From: Auxenochlorella pyrenoidosa
Taxonomy: Eukaryota; Chlorophyta; Trebouxiophyceae; Chlorellales; Chlorellaceae
Reading direction: 5' to 3'
DNA: 22,699 bases
NCBI GenBank assembly: GCA_001430745.1
Contig: KQ481983.1
Span: forward strand, 1,915,817-1,938,515
The notes under the pieces were generated by a model. The model did no database searches. It was not told the DNA's origin and worked only from the letters and a program-made list of their open reading frames with translations. Shown piece after piece: positions 1-11,676 of this stretch (position 1 is the first letter of the stretch; every line of letters begins with the position of its first letter). The position numbers and the translations under genes are program-made.

Positions 1-27
1 CCATGCCGGCCCAGCCCTGATGCTCAC

Positions 28-3000
28 CACTTGAGCGCCTGCTGCATCATCGCCACCACCTGGGGCAGCTCGCACTCATCGAGCACGGCTGGCGGCATGA
101 CGCAGCCTGCGGGCAGAATGCAGCGGGAGGGCGGTAGCCAAATGAGCGCAACCAGGCAGGCAGGCAGCGAGGTGAGCACGGGAGCAGGCCAGGAAAGCGA
201 GATGCAGGCAGAGTGGAGGACCCAACATTGGTCGAAAACTGACAGCGCAGCGCCTGCCAAGGCTGCCTGGCTGTCGCCCACCTGGCAGCGCGATGAGCAG
301 GTGCTCCACTGTGGCCCCCAGCGTGCTGCTGCTGTACGCGGTGGTGGGCAGCACAATGCCCAGGTTGTGCAGCTCAATCAGCACCTCCAGCGGCGGGCTG
401 GAGCGCGCCGGGGGCGCAGCGCCAACTAAATCGGTCGCGACCGCTGCCGCAGCAGCCTCGCCTGTAGCGGCAGCGGCGCCCTTGATGGCTTCCGCCGCCA
501 CGGCGCCCGCCGCGGGGGCGCCGGCCGCAGCGGCCGCCGTGCCCGCCGCCGCCGCGCTGTCCTCTGTCTTCTTCGCGGCCGAGCTGATGATGCTCACCGC
601 GCCCAGCACGTCGGACACAAAGCGGAAGAGCAGCAGGACGCGGGGGTTCTGCGGTGCGCAGCCAAGGCGGAGGGCCCAACTTGTCGGCGGCAGCAAAGCC
701 TGCAAGGAGGCGACCACATGGAAGCCCCCGCCCCATCTAGCCCTGCCCACAGCCTGCTGGAATCACATTTCTAGAGCTAGATCTTCCAACCACTTTGCGT
801 TCGGCCCATGCGCGTGGGCTCCCGGCCGCCCCAGGCACCCCACCTGCACGAGCAGGTTGAGGCGCGGCCCGCAGCGGCGCGGGTCCACGTAGCTGGTGAA
901 GGCCGCCTCCACGGAGCAGCACTCCTCGCCGCCGTGCGGCACCAGCACCAGGCTGCGGGGAGCAGGTGCGGGTGGGGGCGGCAGGGCAGGCGGCTGGGAG
1001 CAGGGGCAAGCGCAGGACGTGTGCATGGTGCTCCAACAGGCTGTTAGCTCTGCTCCCCCTGCCCTGCCCCTCCACCCCCGGCGCCGCCCACCTGTGCTCC
1101 ACCCGCGCCCGGAGGTCGCGGATCACTACGTCGTGGATGGACACACCCAGGTGCAGGCGCACGTCGCGCGGCCCTGCACGGCGCAGGGACCAGCAGCGCG
1201 GGCAGGATGGGGCGGTGGGCAATGCAGGGGCAGCGGCGGCGGTGCGGGGGCTGGGAGGGAAGAGGGCAAGGCTGGCGCCGCCGCCTGCAACTGGCAGCCA
1301 GCCGACGGCAGCACCCACCGCTGAGGCGCGTGACGGGGCGCTGGTCCAGGCTGACCCTGCCCTGGTCCAGCTTGATGCTCATGAGGTCGCGCGACTGCAC
1401 CCGGAACAGCACGTCGATGCCCACTACGCTGATGGTGACCTGCGGGGGTGGGGGAGGGGCGGGGTGGGGGGTCGAGGGGCTGCAGCCCGCAGGAGGCGCC
1501 GCGTGAACCTGGTGGAATGCCTCTCTCGGCATGAGAGGGGGGTCTTGGGCGCAGATGGCGGCGGCATCAATGGCAGGCCCGGAAAGAGCAGGGAGGCAAG
1601 TGCATGAGCTGGTTCATGAGCAGCCCTCAGCCAGCCATTGCGCTTAGCGTACCTTGAGCGCTGTCTGCAGCTTGGGCAGGGTGGGCGGCGGGGGGGCCGG
1701 CTGCCCTGCCGGCGGCGTCGCGCACCGCACTGGCGAGCTGGCGTCGCTGCCCGCGCCGCTGCCGCCGGGCGCCAGCGCATCTGTGATCTGCGTCAGCTGC
1801 GTGGCAAACGCGGTCATGGAGGCCTGCTGCTTGATGCGCACGTAGGCCAGCATCTGCCCCACCTCTGCCGTCAGCGCGGCGGCGGCGGGGCGGAAGCGCG
1901 AGGCGGGGGCGGAGCGGAAGGCCAGGCAGGCCTGGGGCCCCGACAGCGGCAGCGCCAGGCCCAGCAGCGCGCCGCTGCCCAGCCGCACTGAGCCGCACGC
2001 CTGCAGCCGCTGGCTGGCAGAGGTGCGCTGCCGCAGCACCACTGTCTGCACCGCGCGCATCCAGCTGCAGGTGGGGGGCCGAGCAGGCGATGGGCGTCTG
2101 CCTGCAGGAGCAAGCCAACTGCACTGCGCGCAACAGAGCTTTTGCAACGGCAGAGACGTGCTCCCTCCCAACACAGCCCCTGCCCCGGTGCCTCACTGCT
2201 TGCGCGCCGGCGACATCGGCACGATGCCCAGGAAGGTGCGGCGCAGCTCGGCGTGCCAGGCGTTGAGGCGGCGCGCGCGCGCGGGCAGCGGGCGCAGCAC
2301 GTACGCGTGCCGCGCCGTCTCGGGCAGCTGCCAAACAAAGGAGGGAGGAGGGACGAACAAAGGTGGGAGGAGGGCGCGGTAAATGGCCCGGCGGGTGGTG
2401 ATCGGGTGTGAAGGCTGGTTCAAAAGCTCATGCCCAAAGAGCATGGCCTTCGCTTCTGCACCCTGCCAGCCAGGCCCCATGCGCACGCGAGCACCCCCCC
2501 GCCCCTGCTGGCACCCCCGCGCCCCACCTGCAGGTCGCGCACAACAATGCCGTCCACGCTGGCAGCGGCATTCATGCTGCCATTGCTCTGCGCACAAGGC
2601 AGCGCGATGCGGCGTGCGGCAGGTTTGAGCCGAGGTCACCCAAGGTGCACACGCACCTCCAACCGCGGGCCACAGTGACCCCCCCACCGCCCTTCCCCCA
2701 TGGGCAGGACACAGCCGTCCCCACCTGCTGGCCTCCCTTTGCCTACCCCTGGCTGCCATGCACTCCTCAGCCCGCCTGCACCCCAGGCCTGCCAGGCACC
2801 TACCTGCAGGCGCAGCGCCGCCTTGACGTTGGCCACCATCACCGAGTAGACGGGCGCCAGCCAGCGGGCCCACAGGTACGCGTCGTCGTCGCGCTTCACG
2901 CTGATGCCCCACGCGCGGCGGTAGGTCACGCCGGAAGTGCCGCTGCCACGACCGCCGCCGACACTGCCCTTGGGCGTCCACGTGCCAATCTGCCCCGGGG

Positions 3001-6000
3001 GGGGGGGTCCAACAAGTCGAGTACAGCATGCCGGGGAACCGAGTGCCCAGCAGGGCAAGCCTGGCTGTCCTTTCCAGCCATGCTGCGCACGGCAGACGTC
3101 TTTCCTCACAGCTGCAGCACGCCCACTCACCAGCCACAGCAGCGACACCTGCGCCACCCCCACTGACAGCAGCAGCTTGGGGCTGCGCGGCCGCGCTAGC
3201 GATGCCGCCTGCTGCGCCTGCTGGGATGGCTGCGCCTGCGCTGCTGCTGCTGCTTCTGCCGGCCCTACCGGCCTGCTGTCCTCGGCAGCAGGCCGGGTGC
3301 GCTCGACATACTCAAAGACATCGCGAACAGCCTTCTCCACTGCAAACAAGGCAGAAAGCGGCGCAGGCAAACAAGCAGGTTTATGCGGGGGAGCAGATAG
3401 TTCGGGGTAGGGTGGAGCCGTATGGGAGGCAGAGGATCATCAGCTGGGAAGCTGTGCTGGGCTTCCATTGTATGAAGCCTGGCATCGGTACAGGGGCAGG
3501 TATGCGTCGCTGCACCCCCTGCCAGCTCCCCAATCGCACGCCCCCGAGCCGGCGCGGCAGCCCCAGAGCCCCTCCTGCCTCACCAGACAGCAGGTGCCAG
3601 ATGTGCAGCGGTGACACCCAGGTCTGCAGGCCCATGGCCGAGGCGGCAACCGCCAGCTCGGCGCCCCCCGGCTCCCCCGGCATCGCCTTGAGGGGCATGA
3701 CCACGTGCGAGCGCAGGGAGCTGCACACTCGGGTGGCCAGGGGGAGGCAAACGCGGAGGCAGGGGGGCTTAAGAACAGGAGGTGGCGAGGACGGTGTGGG
3801 GCATGGACCAGAAGCTGGCCGGGCAGGGGAGCTGGGACGGGGTGGCATTTGCCCGCCAGGCTGTCGCGCGCCCTGTCAGCGCCATGCACGTTTGTGATAA
3901 ACGAAACCGCTTAGGCGCCCTGCGCTATCCCTGTCACTCACCCACACTTCAGGAAGGGGATGTGGGGCATGGGGTACCTTGAGGGGTCCTTAATGAACTC
4001 AGGGGGCATGCCGCCACCCACGCTGGCGCCGCCGCCACGCGACGAGCTATAGCCGCCGGTGCCGCTGGCGCTGGGCGGCACCGATGCGTCGCATCCCATG
4101 GCCTCCATGCCGCGCAGGCTGCCCGGCCGGTGGAGCATGGAGGGGCCGCGCAGGCGGTTGGCAAGCGACTGCGGGGTGCACATGTCGGCATGCCAGGGTG
4201 AAACGAGCGTGGCTGGGGAGAATCACACACAGCTTCGGACGTGCCCCTTGCAGGACGCTCACGCATTGCATTGCAGCAGAGGCCGGCACAGCTGCCCAGG
4301 GGGCGCGGCAGGCGCTCACCACGCGTGCGCCGTGGCGCTGCTCCTGCGTGCGGATGCCTTGCATGATGGCCGCCAGGTCGTCGGGGTAAGCCCACACCTG
4401 CGGTGAGCGGGGTGGGGGCCAGAGAGCCGGCAGGGCAGGAGGGATGAGACAGCAGGGATCAAGGCCCAGCGGCGGCGAGAGCGTCTTGGCGTGTGGGCGG
4501 GTGGAGTGGGTTGCGGTGTGGGGCTTTGGCAGGGCCCGTGCCACTGCAGGCGGGGCTGGCAGGCAGGGTGCGCGCATCGCGCGGCCGTGATGCTGCCGCA
4601 CCTTGGCCATGCTGGCAATCTCCACCTCCCTGAGCAGCGACTCCAGGCTCTCCACCTCCTGCTTGACAGGGCAGCACAGCAGCGTGTGGCACGGAAGGCC
4701 GGCATGCAGGTGCGTCGGCACCAGGCTGACAGCTACGCACGCATGGCAGAAAGGGAGGTGGGAAGGCACCCATGCCGCGCACACACGCCCGTGCAGCCCT
4801 TCCCGCCTGTGCCCCTCGCCTGCAGCTCGTCTGTGGCGGTGCGGCGGGAGGCATCAAAGGTGACGCGTGCCGGGACGAGGCGCGTGGCCACGGCCCGCCG
4901 AGACTCGGAGGACATGTAGGAGAAGACGTCCACATAGGCGGTGGCGTCGGTGCGCCGCGCCGCGCCGCCCTGCAGAGCAGGCAATGGGAGTGTGGGGTGG
5001 GGGTGGGGTGGGGGGGTGGGGTGGGGTGGGGGTGGGTGGGGGGGGGGGGGGGAGGTGGCGGGGGGCAGACACGGCTGCAGATCGCAGGCTGGCATGCGGA
5101 CGCGGCACGGCGGGGCGTTCCGGCACGACGGGCACAGGCAGGCAGCGGCGGCGCGGGTCTGCGAGAAGGCTGCTGCAGGACTGGGTGCATGGCACTAGCT
5201 GGCCTGCAGCCTGCCCCGGCAGGGCTGGGCCCCACCTGCAGGCAGCCAGCGGCGTCCTCCCCGGTAACCTCCACATGCAGGTTCTGGGCGGCGATGGTAA
5301 GGGCGTAGCGCAGCGGCGGCGCCGGGTCCTCGGCTGCACCCGCCCCGCCGGGAGCGGCCGCGCCGCCGGCAGCCGGCCCCCGCAGGTCGAACTGCGCGTT
5401 GTGCTCGTAGGGCAGCTGCACCGCCAGCCCCGGGCAGCGCAGGTCCAGGCTGGAGCCGTGGAGGCTCAGCGTGCCCAGCACGGGCGTGCCGTGCATGCTG
5501 AAGCTCTGCAGCACCATCTCGGGGACCAGCTCGGGGCAGGCCGGCAGCGGCGGCGGCGCCGGCGCGGCAGGCACAGCCCCAGCGCCGCCTGTGGGTGCGC
5601 TGCCGGCTGCTGCGCTGCTGGGGGGCGCGCGAGGGATGGCCCAGCCCCAGGGCGCCGCCTTGCAGGCCTCCCAGCCGTCCAAAAAGTGCAGCAGCGCGGC
5701 AAAGGGGGGGGCGTGGTAGGTCAGGGTGACAGCTGCCAGCCGGATCGACATGTCGGTGCCCCCGGGGCGCCACTGGGAGGGCGACCAGGCCGCCGCTGCC
5801 TCGGGGGGGGAGTCCACGGTGAGGCCGCCGCTGCCCAGACGGGGGGTGACAGAGATGGCGAGGAAGGCGCGGGCGGTGCCGCCGTCGGGGGACAGCGCCT
5901 CTGCACCAGAACAGGGAACACAAAGGTCACGCTACCAGGTGTGGGCGAGGCAGGCTGGGAGAGGGCGCGGGACAGCGTCGCACGCTGCCCAGCGGCGCTG

Positions 6001-9000
6001 CCGACGGCAGCAGCCTGTCCAGCCAGCGCGAGTGAGGGCAGCCACGTGCTGGAGCTCACACCAGTGCATCCAACCCAACCCCAGGCTCCGCCCCACCTTC
6101 TGCGATGGTGCCGTGCACGGCGTACTGGAAGAAGTCGGCGGCGCGACACACGGAGCGGCACACGGAGCTGGGGGCCGACAGGATCTTGGTGGCAGTGGGC
6201 ACGCCCCCCACCGGCAGGTCGCAGGGGCCGCACACCAGCTGGTCCACGCTGGCGCACAGCCGCCCTGCAGGGGGGCGGGCGGGGGCTTGGCGGGGTCAAG
6301 GCAGGCAGGGGCTGCACACTCTGGGCCATGGGGCAGTGGCTGGAACTGGGTCCTGAACTGTGCAGCCCGGCTAACATACAAGCTCCAGTCGGCAGGCTGC
6401 CTTTTGCAACCCCCCACCCCAACCCCCCACACACACGCACGACCCCAACCCCAGGAGGCGCCCACCTGAGGGCTCCAGCTCAGCGCTGATGGCGTGCAGC
6501 GTCAGCTGCACGTACGCGAGCCGCCCAGCCGCTGCAGGCGGCGCAGGGGCCGCCGCGGGGTTGCGCATGCTCAGCGCCACGCCCAGCTTGGGGCACGACA
6601 CGGCGACGCGCAGGCCAAAGCCGCGCTCAGCCTCTGCCGTGCTGCTGGCGTCGGCGGCGCCGGCGCTGCCGCTCTCTGCTGCGGCTGTGGGCGGCGGGGG
6701 CGCCGGCGCTGCCGCTGGCTGGTCCAGGTGCAGCAGCTGCTCCAGCAGGGCCGGCGACAGCTGGCCCCTGTTGTACACGATGCAGTCCAGCTTGTCCGCC
6801 ACAAACTGGCGCAGCGCAGGGCAGGCCGCCAGCCGCGCGCTGTGCACCGCGGCCACGCCATACCTGCAGGGCGGGGCGGCCCCAGCCGCAGGGTTTGCAT
6901 GGGCGGTCGAGGCCAGCGGGCCAGGCTGACAGGCAACAGGCCAGGACCTGCCGGGTGGGGGGTCGCATCCCGCAGGCAGACCCGGCACGGCGCCCCTGGG
7001 CCCCGCTTGCCTGAAGTGCGCCACCTCTTCGGCGCTGAGCAGCGCCTCCAGGGCGCGCAGGCGCTGCAGGTCATCCGGGGCGGCGGGGCGCACGCGCCGC
7101 CGCTGCCACCACCGCAAACCCGGCTCCTGCGGCAGGCAGGGCGGCCACGCCATCATGTCTAGAGCGCAGGGGCTCCCGCAAACTGTGGTGGTGCTCAAGA
7201 CTGACCCTCAACGCAGGCATGCACACGCTGCGCAGGTGCGCAGCACGAGCTGGCAGCACGGTATCGCCCACCATGCTCGTAGTACGGTGGAGGGCAGTAG
7301 GAGGCAGCGACGAGGCACCTGCGTCCCCACACATCCCCACCTGGAAGCCCTGCGTGCGGGCGTGCTTGGCTGCATACAGGGCCTGGTACTCGCGCCGGCG
7401 CCGCCGCCGCTGCTCCAGCGCCGCAAGCGGCACCTCGCCGCGCAGGGCACGGCCGCACTCGGCAGCCAGCGCCTCGCCGGCGTGCTGCCACCAGGCGGGG
7501 GCGTGCTGGTGCACAGGCACCTGCGGCCCAAGCAGGCGCAGCCCAGTGCGAGGTTTGCTCACAGTTTGTGCGGCTGTGGCTGGGGGCGCGGCGCATCCGA
7601 ACAAACATGCCTGTTTTCAAGAAATTTACTCAAAGACTGCACAGGAATGGCAGGCCGCGCGCCCTCTGGGGATGAGCTCTTTGAGTGGGGATGCGCTGGT
7701 GGGTGAGCGCACCTGTGGCCGGGCCGCCCAAAAGGTGCCAAAGTGGGCGTAGTGCAGCTGGCGGTCAACGAGCCTGCGTGGGGTGCAACGGTTGGGAGAG
7801 AGGCGCTGGGCGTGTAGGGCGGTAGAGCAGGGCACCATGCGGCAGCAGGCTGCGAGGGGGAGGTGCCAAAGGCTGGCACCTGCTGCCACCCCAGGCCGCT
7901 CGTGGTCAAGTGAGCATGCACCAGAAGCAGGCGCGGCCTGCTGCGCCTACCTGTTCATGATGGCAAGGGAGGCGGCGTTGACCTCGGGCACCAGCGCCTT
8001 CAAGCACACCACGACGTCAAGCAGCAGCATGCCGCCCGTGCCGGTGCTAACGTCGGGACCAGCACTGTCGCTCCCTGACGCTGCCCCTGCTGCATCTGGC
8101 TCAGCAGCAATGCCCGCCGCTGGGCCGTTCTCAAGGCCAGCTTCGCTGCCATCCTCAGCAACGCGCGGCATGGTGCCCTGCCGGCGGCCGGCGCCGGAGC
8201 TGCTGCTGAAGGGCCCGCCTGCTGCTGAGCCGTTGGGGGGTGTGCTCAGCAGCTGCTGCTGAGCAGCGGCGGCAGCTGCGCTGGCGCCCGCGGCAAAGGC
8301 CTGGCGCTCGGCGGTAGACACCGGCGTGGGCGCCTCTGCCCACATGCTGCTCCTGTCCAGCGCCGGCCGTTGCGAGAGCGGCAGGTGCGGGGGGGGACCG
8401 ACAGGAGCAGCAGCTGGGCTGGGGGCAGCTGCCGTGTCATCCTCTTCAAGGGGTGCCGGGTGCAGCACAGGGGACAGCTGCCCATCCTCATCACTCTCAT
8501 CCAAAAGGGCACCCGGAGTGCTGGCTCGCACGCTCAGTGCACGCGCGTGCAAGCCGTTGGCCTGCCCTGCAGCTCTGCGCTGCGCTGGCAGCGGCGCTGG
8601 CGAGGACAACGGCGCCGCGTCTGCCGCGGGGGTGGCAGGGGGGGCGGCGGCTGGCCGCCTGGCAAAGGCAAATCGGGGGGTGCCTAGCCAAGAAGCCGTG
8701 CCAGAGCTGCAGCGTGACATGTCTGGCCCGCCTGCCGCTGCGCCGTTGCTGCCGCCACGCTCTGCCGCCACCTGCGGCACCCAGCCTGGCGGCAGCAGGC
8801 AGGCAGTGATGGAGAACTCCCACTGGCGGAAGAGTACATGCTCCTCCGCAGGCGTGGCCTGCAGGAGGGCCCAGCAGTTGCGATGCCAGCCGCCATCGCT
8901 GGCCTGCCAATGCTGCTGCTGCTGCTGCTGCTGCACGTCCTGGGCTGCTGGTGCCGGCACGCTGGCGGCACCTTGCTGAGTCAACTGCTGCGGCTGCGGC

Positions 9001-10994
9001 GCCCCAGGGCTTGCTAGTCGCTGCGCTGTCACCCTCGCGCTGCGTCTCCGCTTGGAGAGGGAGGCATCTGACGCTGCCGCTGCTGCTGCGGGGTTGGCTG
9101 CAAAGCGGCCGGGCGTGAATATAAAGGGCGTCGTCGCCTGCGCCGCCGCTGCGTCTGCCGCCGCCTTGGCGCGCCCATACCCCCGCCACGTGCCGGGGAA
9201 GGTCAGAAGGCTCAGGCTGACTCCGGTGGTTGTGAGGCGAGTGGAGGAGGGGCGGTCTGTGGCCACGCTGGCCCACAGCAGCTGCGGTACATGCAGGAGC
9301 AGCTGCCGCCAGGACAGCTGCCCCGTGTCTGCTGCAGCCGCCGCCACCGCCGCTGCTGCCGTGCCATCAGGCCCTGCGTCGCTGCCGGCGAGCGCATCCA
9401 GCGCACCGATCGCGCTGGAGGAGGGCTCGCTGCCTGCTGCCGCCGCCTCTGCCGGCGCGCCAGCGCCGGCTGCAGCCGCGCAGGTGGGCACGTTCCCCTG
9501 CGGCAGCAGGGTCAGGCTGCGGACGCGCAGGCAGGCGCCGTCGGCCCCCTGCAGGTAGCTGGCCGCGGGGCGGGGGCCGGGCTCGCCATACTGCAGGCAG
9601 GGCAGGCGGGCGCAGCAGGGCAGGGCGAGGCCACGACAGTCAGGGTGAAGCCCTGTCAAAAAAGCACAGCCCTTGGGAGGCGCTTTGCGTCGTCACATGC
9701 TGCTCTGCCCTCAGCTAGCCTTGTTCTGGCCCTGCAGACATTCGCCGCCTGCCCTCCAGCCTGCTTGTGCAGCTCGGCTCGGGCCACGCTCGTCAAGCAG
9801 CGGCATCCGCCCTCCAGGCACCCCCCAGCCCCACCTGCACGTATTTGAGCTCCACATCCGCCACCTCCAGCCGCACATACTGCACCCCCACCGCAAGCAG
9901 GCGCTGCAGCGCCCGTGCCTGCAGCCGGCCCAGCACGCCCCCAGAGGCAGGGTCCCATCGGGAGCGGGCGCCGCCTGCGCCGCGGGCCGACGCCGAGCCC
10001 CACAGCAGCTGCTCAACCGCCGACAGGCGCGCCGCCCGGTCGGCGGCGGCGCGCTGCCGCTCCGCTGCCGCGCGCTCCTCTTGAGGCTGCGGCTGCGGGG
10101 AGGGAGGGGGGGGAGACCCAGGCAGCAGGAGGCGTTTGCGCCTGCTCACGGCAGCAGCGGGCGTGTCTGCAGGACACTGCTGTCCCTGGCGCTCGCGTTG
10201 CACAACAAGCATCCATCCGAGGGGCGGGAGGGATACCATCAAGCGCGGGCAGGTGCAGGCTGCCCCTCCCTGACCCCAAAGCTGCCGCCGGCTGCCCATG
10301 AGGCCTGCCACGCCCAGGTGGCGCCCTACCTGCGGCAGCTGCACTTGCTGCACCGCCAGGCGCAACCTTGAGACTCGCAGCGTGAGCGGGCGCGTGAGCG
10401 AGGGGAACTGCACCTCGAGCCGCCCCACCACCGCCACCGTGGCCTGGTTGCCGCCAAACTCGGTGGCTGCTAGCAGGCCCGGTGAGAGGCGCACATCGGT
10501 GGCCACAATGCCTGCGCAGCATCAGGGCGAGCTGGGCGACGCACAGTCAGGTGGTTGCTTCCACCGCACAGGCACCGAGATGCCACTGGAGGAACCGGCC
10601 AGCTGTCCTGGCGGTAGAAGCAGAGCCGAACAGAGCTGATCGCAGGCTGGCTTTGTGATGGGCGCATGGCCAGCAGCAGATCATTTGGCACAGCCGCAAG
10701 TTCAGCGTAAACAATGCAGATCCAGCAGGACAGCAGCGCAGAGTCCTGTGCCAGCGGCAGGCGAAGAGCTGCCGGCGTTGTGAAGGCACCGCCGGCCCCA
10801 CCTGCGTCTGTGTGGGTCACGGAGTATGCCGCACCCCCCGTGTCGCAGACCCTGCGCAAGGCTTTGTCCACCGCCCCAGCCAGCAAGCGCTGCACCAGCG
10901 AAAATCGTGTCGCGGCTACATATGCCGTGGCTCCCACGGCCGTTCCAAGGGCTGCCAGGTAGCCCACATAGGTCAAAAGAGTCCATAAAACCAT
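28..10994 (-). CDS. VPS13/chorein-like bridge lipid-transfer protein, N-terminal 2,077 residues (partial)
   Basis: Exons (high to low): 10994-10802, 10511-10330, 10092-9835, 9590-7951, 7773-7713, 7520-7341, 7126-7011, 6863-6466, 6264-6097, 5900-5236, 4969-4820, 4658-4602, 4397-4320, 4168-3978, 3720-3584, 3339-3131, 2989-2804, 2587-2528, 2327-2197, 2064-1653, 1439-1319, 1173-1092, 952-844, 648-282, 106-28. All junction phases agree and the frame stays open; the last donor (at 27) leads off the window. Family evidence: a repeated groove-strand pattern after residue 65 (GRLEVQFPSLTRPLTLRV), an adjacent Trp pair near residues 788-789 (PAWWQHAGEAL) followed by an Arg-rich RRRRRREYQALY stretch, then LEALLSAEEVAHFR. 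These match the conserved block of VPS13 proteins, which carry bulk phospholipids along a hydrophobic groove at membrane contact sites. Odd points: residues 2-28 form a likely membrane helix, and residues about 380-740 (exon 4) are a Ser/Pro/Ala-rich insert with polyglutamine. The family call is firm; the exact subfamily is not. The exon 11 donor is the weakest junction. Confidence 0.85.
4659..4819 (-). other. probable GC-AG intron 11 of the VPS13-like gene
   Basis: The exon ends at CTGCAG and is followed by GCGAGG. Splicing to the acceptor before the 57-nt exon 12 preserves phase 0. An alternative GT donor (GTGTGT) lies 33 nt downstream in the same phase and would add 11 residues, so the border is uncertain. 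Confidence 0.45.
4994..5053 (+). repeat. G-rich tract with G-quadruplex potential in intron 10 of the VPS13-like gene
   Basis: Runs of three to more than ten G are separated mostly by single T residues over about 60 nt. The plus strand could fold into G-quadruplexes. The transcribed (minus-sense) RNA is C-rich and serves as a long pyrimidine tract before the exon 11 acceptor. Confidence 0.85.
6864..7010 (-). other. GC-AG intron 7 of the VPS13-like gene
   Basis: The upstream exon ends CTTCAG and the intron starts GCAAGC, which fits the known consensus for GC donors (AG|GCAAGT). The acceptor is CCCTGCAG. Splicing here joins phase 2 to phase 2 and fuses HFR to YGVAAVHS in the VPS13-like frame. 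No GT donor nearby keeps that frame. Confidence 0.75.
8911..8934 (-). repeat. CAG-type trinucleotide repeat coding polyglutamine
   Basis: Eight TGC units on the plus strand, read as about eight glutamine codons in exon 4 of the VPS13-like gene. It lies inside the low-complexity insert, near residue 430. Its length is likely to vary between strains (inference). Confidence 0.9.
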
Positions 10995-11676
10995 GATCCG
11001 GGACAGCGCAAAGAGGGGAAGAGCAGAGAGCCAGGTCTGGGCTTGGCCGGCCCTCTGCCGGCGCTAGACGCCCATCCAAACTGATCGGGCACTCTGAAAA
11101 CTATAATCTGGATGTGGGCTGCGCCCCTGCCTGCCCCTTTCGCCAAATTCGCGCAAAAGGGTTCAGCCACCTGTCCTGCTTGAAACTTCGCGCACATGCA
11201 GTCGGTAGGGAAGATCGCGACATCTACAGACTGATCGGCTGGACAAGCAGCCGCACGGATCACGGTTTGAGCAGTTTGGAGTGGTCGCTCGGTGCAGGGG
11301 CTGCCTCAGCCCGTCCTGGCTCGCGTTTGCGAACCCGTAAACGAGATCACTTCATCGTGAACGTTCGCGCCTCCACAGTCTGCCCTGCGGTCCTGGGCAA
11401 GGCGCTCCGGTGTCGGTGAGCTCCCTGTGCGCCTGCTCTGATGCCAGAACATCAGGTTCAAGCTGTGTGCTAGCACTATCAGAGCCGGCATTGTCAAGGC
11501 AATTCCGCAGTGCCGCCGCCGCTGCCGCCCACCTGCTGCCGCCAACCTGCTGCTGCCTGCTGCTCCCCACCCGGCCAGTCTGTAGGCCCATACTAACACT
11601 GAACCCGACTGCCCTACAGTCCGAGGCGTTGCAGTAGGCGCCAACTGCCAGCGTTGAGGGGGTGCCAGCAGCAGCA
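10995..11676. promoter_or_regulatory. divergent promoter interval between the VPS13-like gene and TFIIF beta
   Basis: The start codons of the two genes face away from each other across 682 nt, so their promoters must lie here unless distant 5' exons exist. A TATA-like stretch (CTATAATC, 11101-11108) is visible, with a TTATAG-type reading on the minus strand about 110 nt before the VPS13-like ATG. Base composition around 11090-11480 is less GC-rich than the flanking exons. Open frames here resemble no known protein. The transcription start sites cannot be fixed from sequence. Confidence 0.5.

Noticed and set aside
2193..3137. Minus-strand open frame of 314 codons
   Set aside because: Only its start-proximal and end-proximal parts coincide with real exons. 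The rest crosses introns of the VPS13-like gene in the wrong frame.
4867..6489. Plus-strand open frame of 540 codons
   Set aside because: It is antisense to exons 9-11 of the VPS13-like gene and extreme in Gly/Arg, as expected of a shadow frame in GC-rich coding DNA. It also reads through the G-rich intron tract.
9591..9645. Alternative start of VPS13-like exon 4 further upstream (reading GFTLTVV)
   Set aside because: Using the acceptor at about 9643 puts the rest of exon 4 out of frame. The acceptor just before 9590 keeps phase 0 and the long open frame.
10973..11263. Minus-strand 96-codon frame overlapping the VPS13-like start
   Set aside because: It could act as an upstream frame if the mRNA starts far upstream, but there is no motif and no evidence for the transcript start.
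11114..11419. Plus-strand 101-codon frame in the divergent promoter
   Set aside because: No recognisable domain, no splice context linking it to TFIIF beta, and it lies in the promoter interval.
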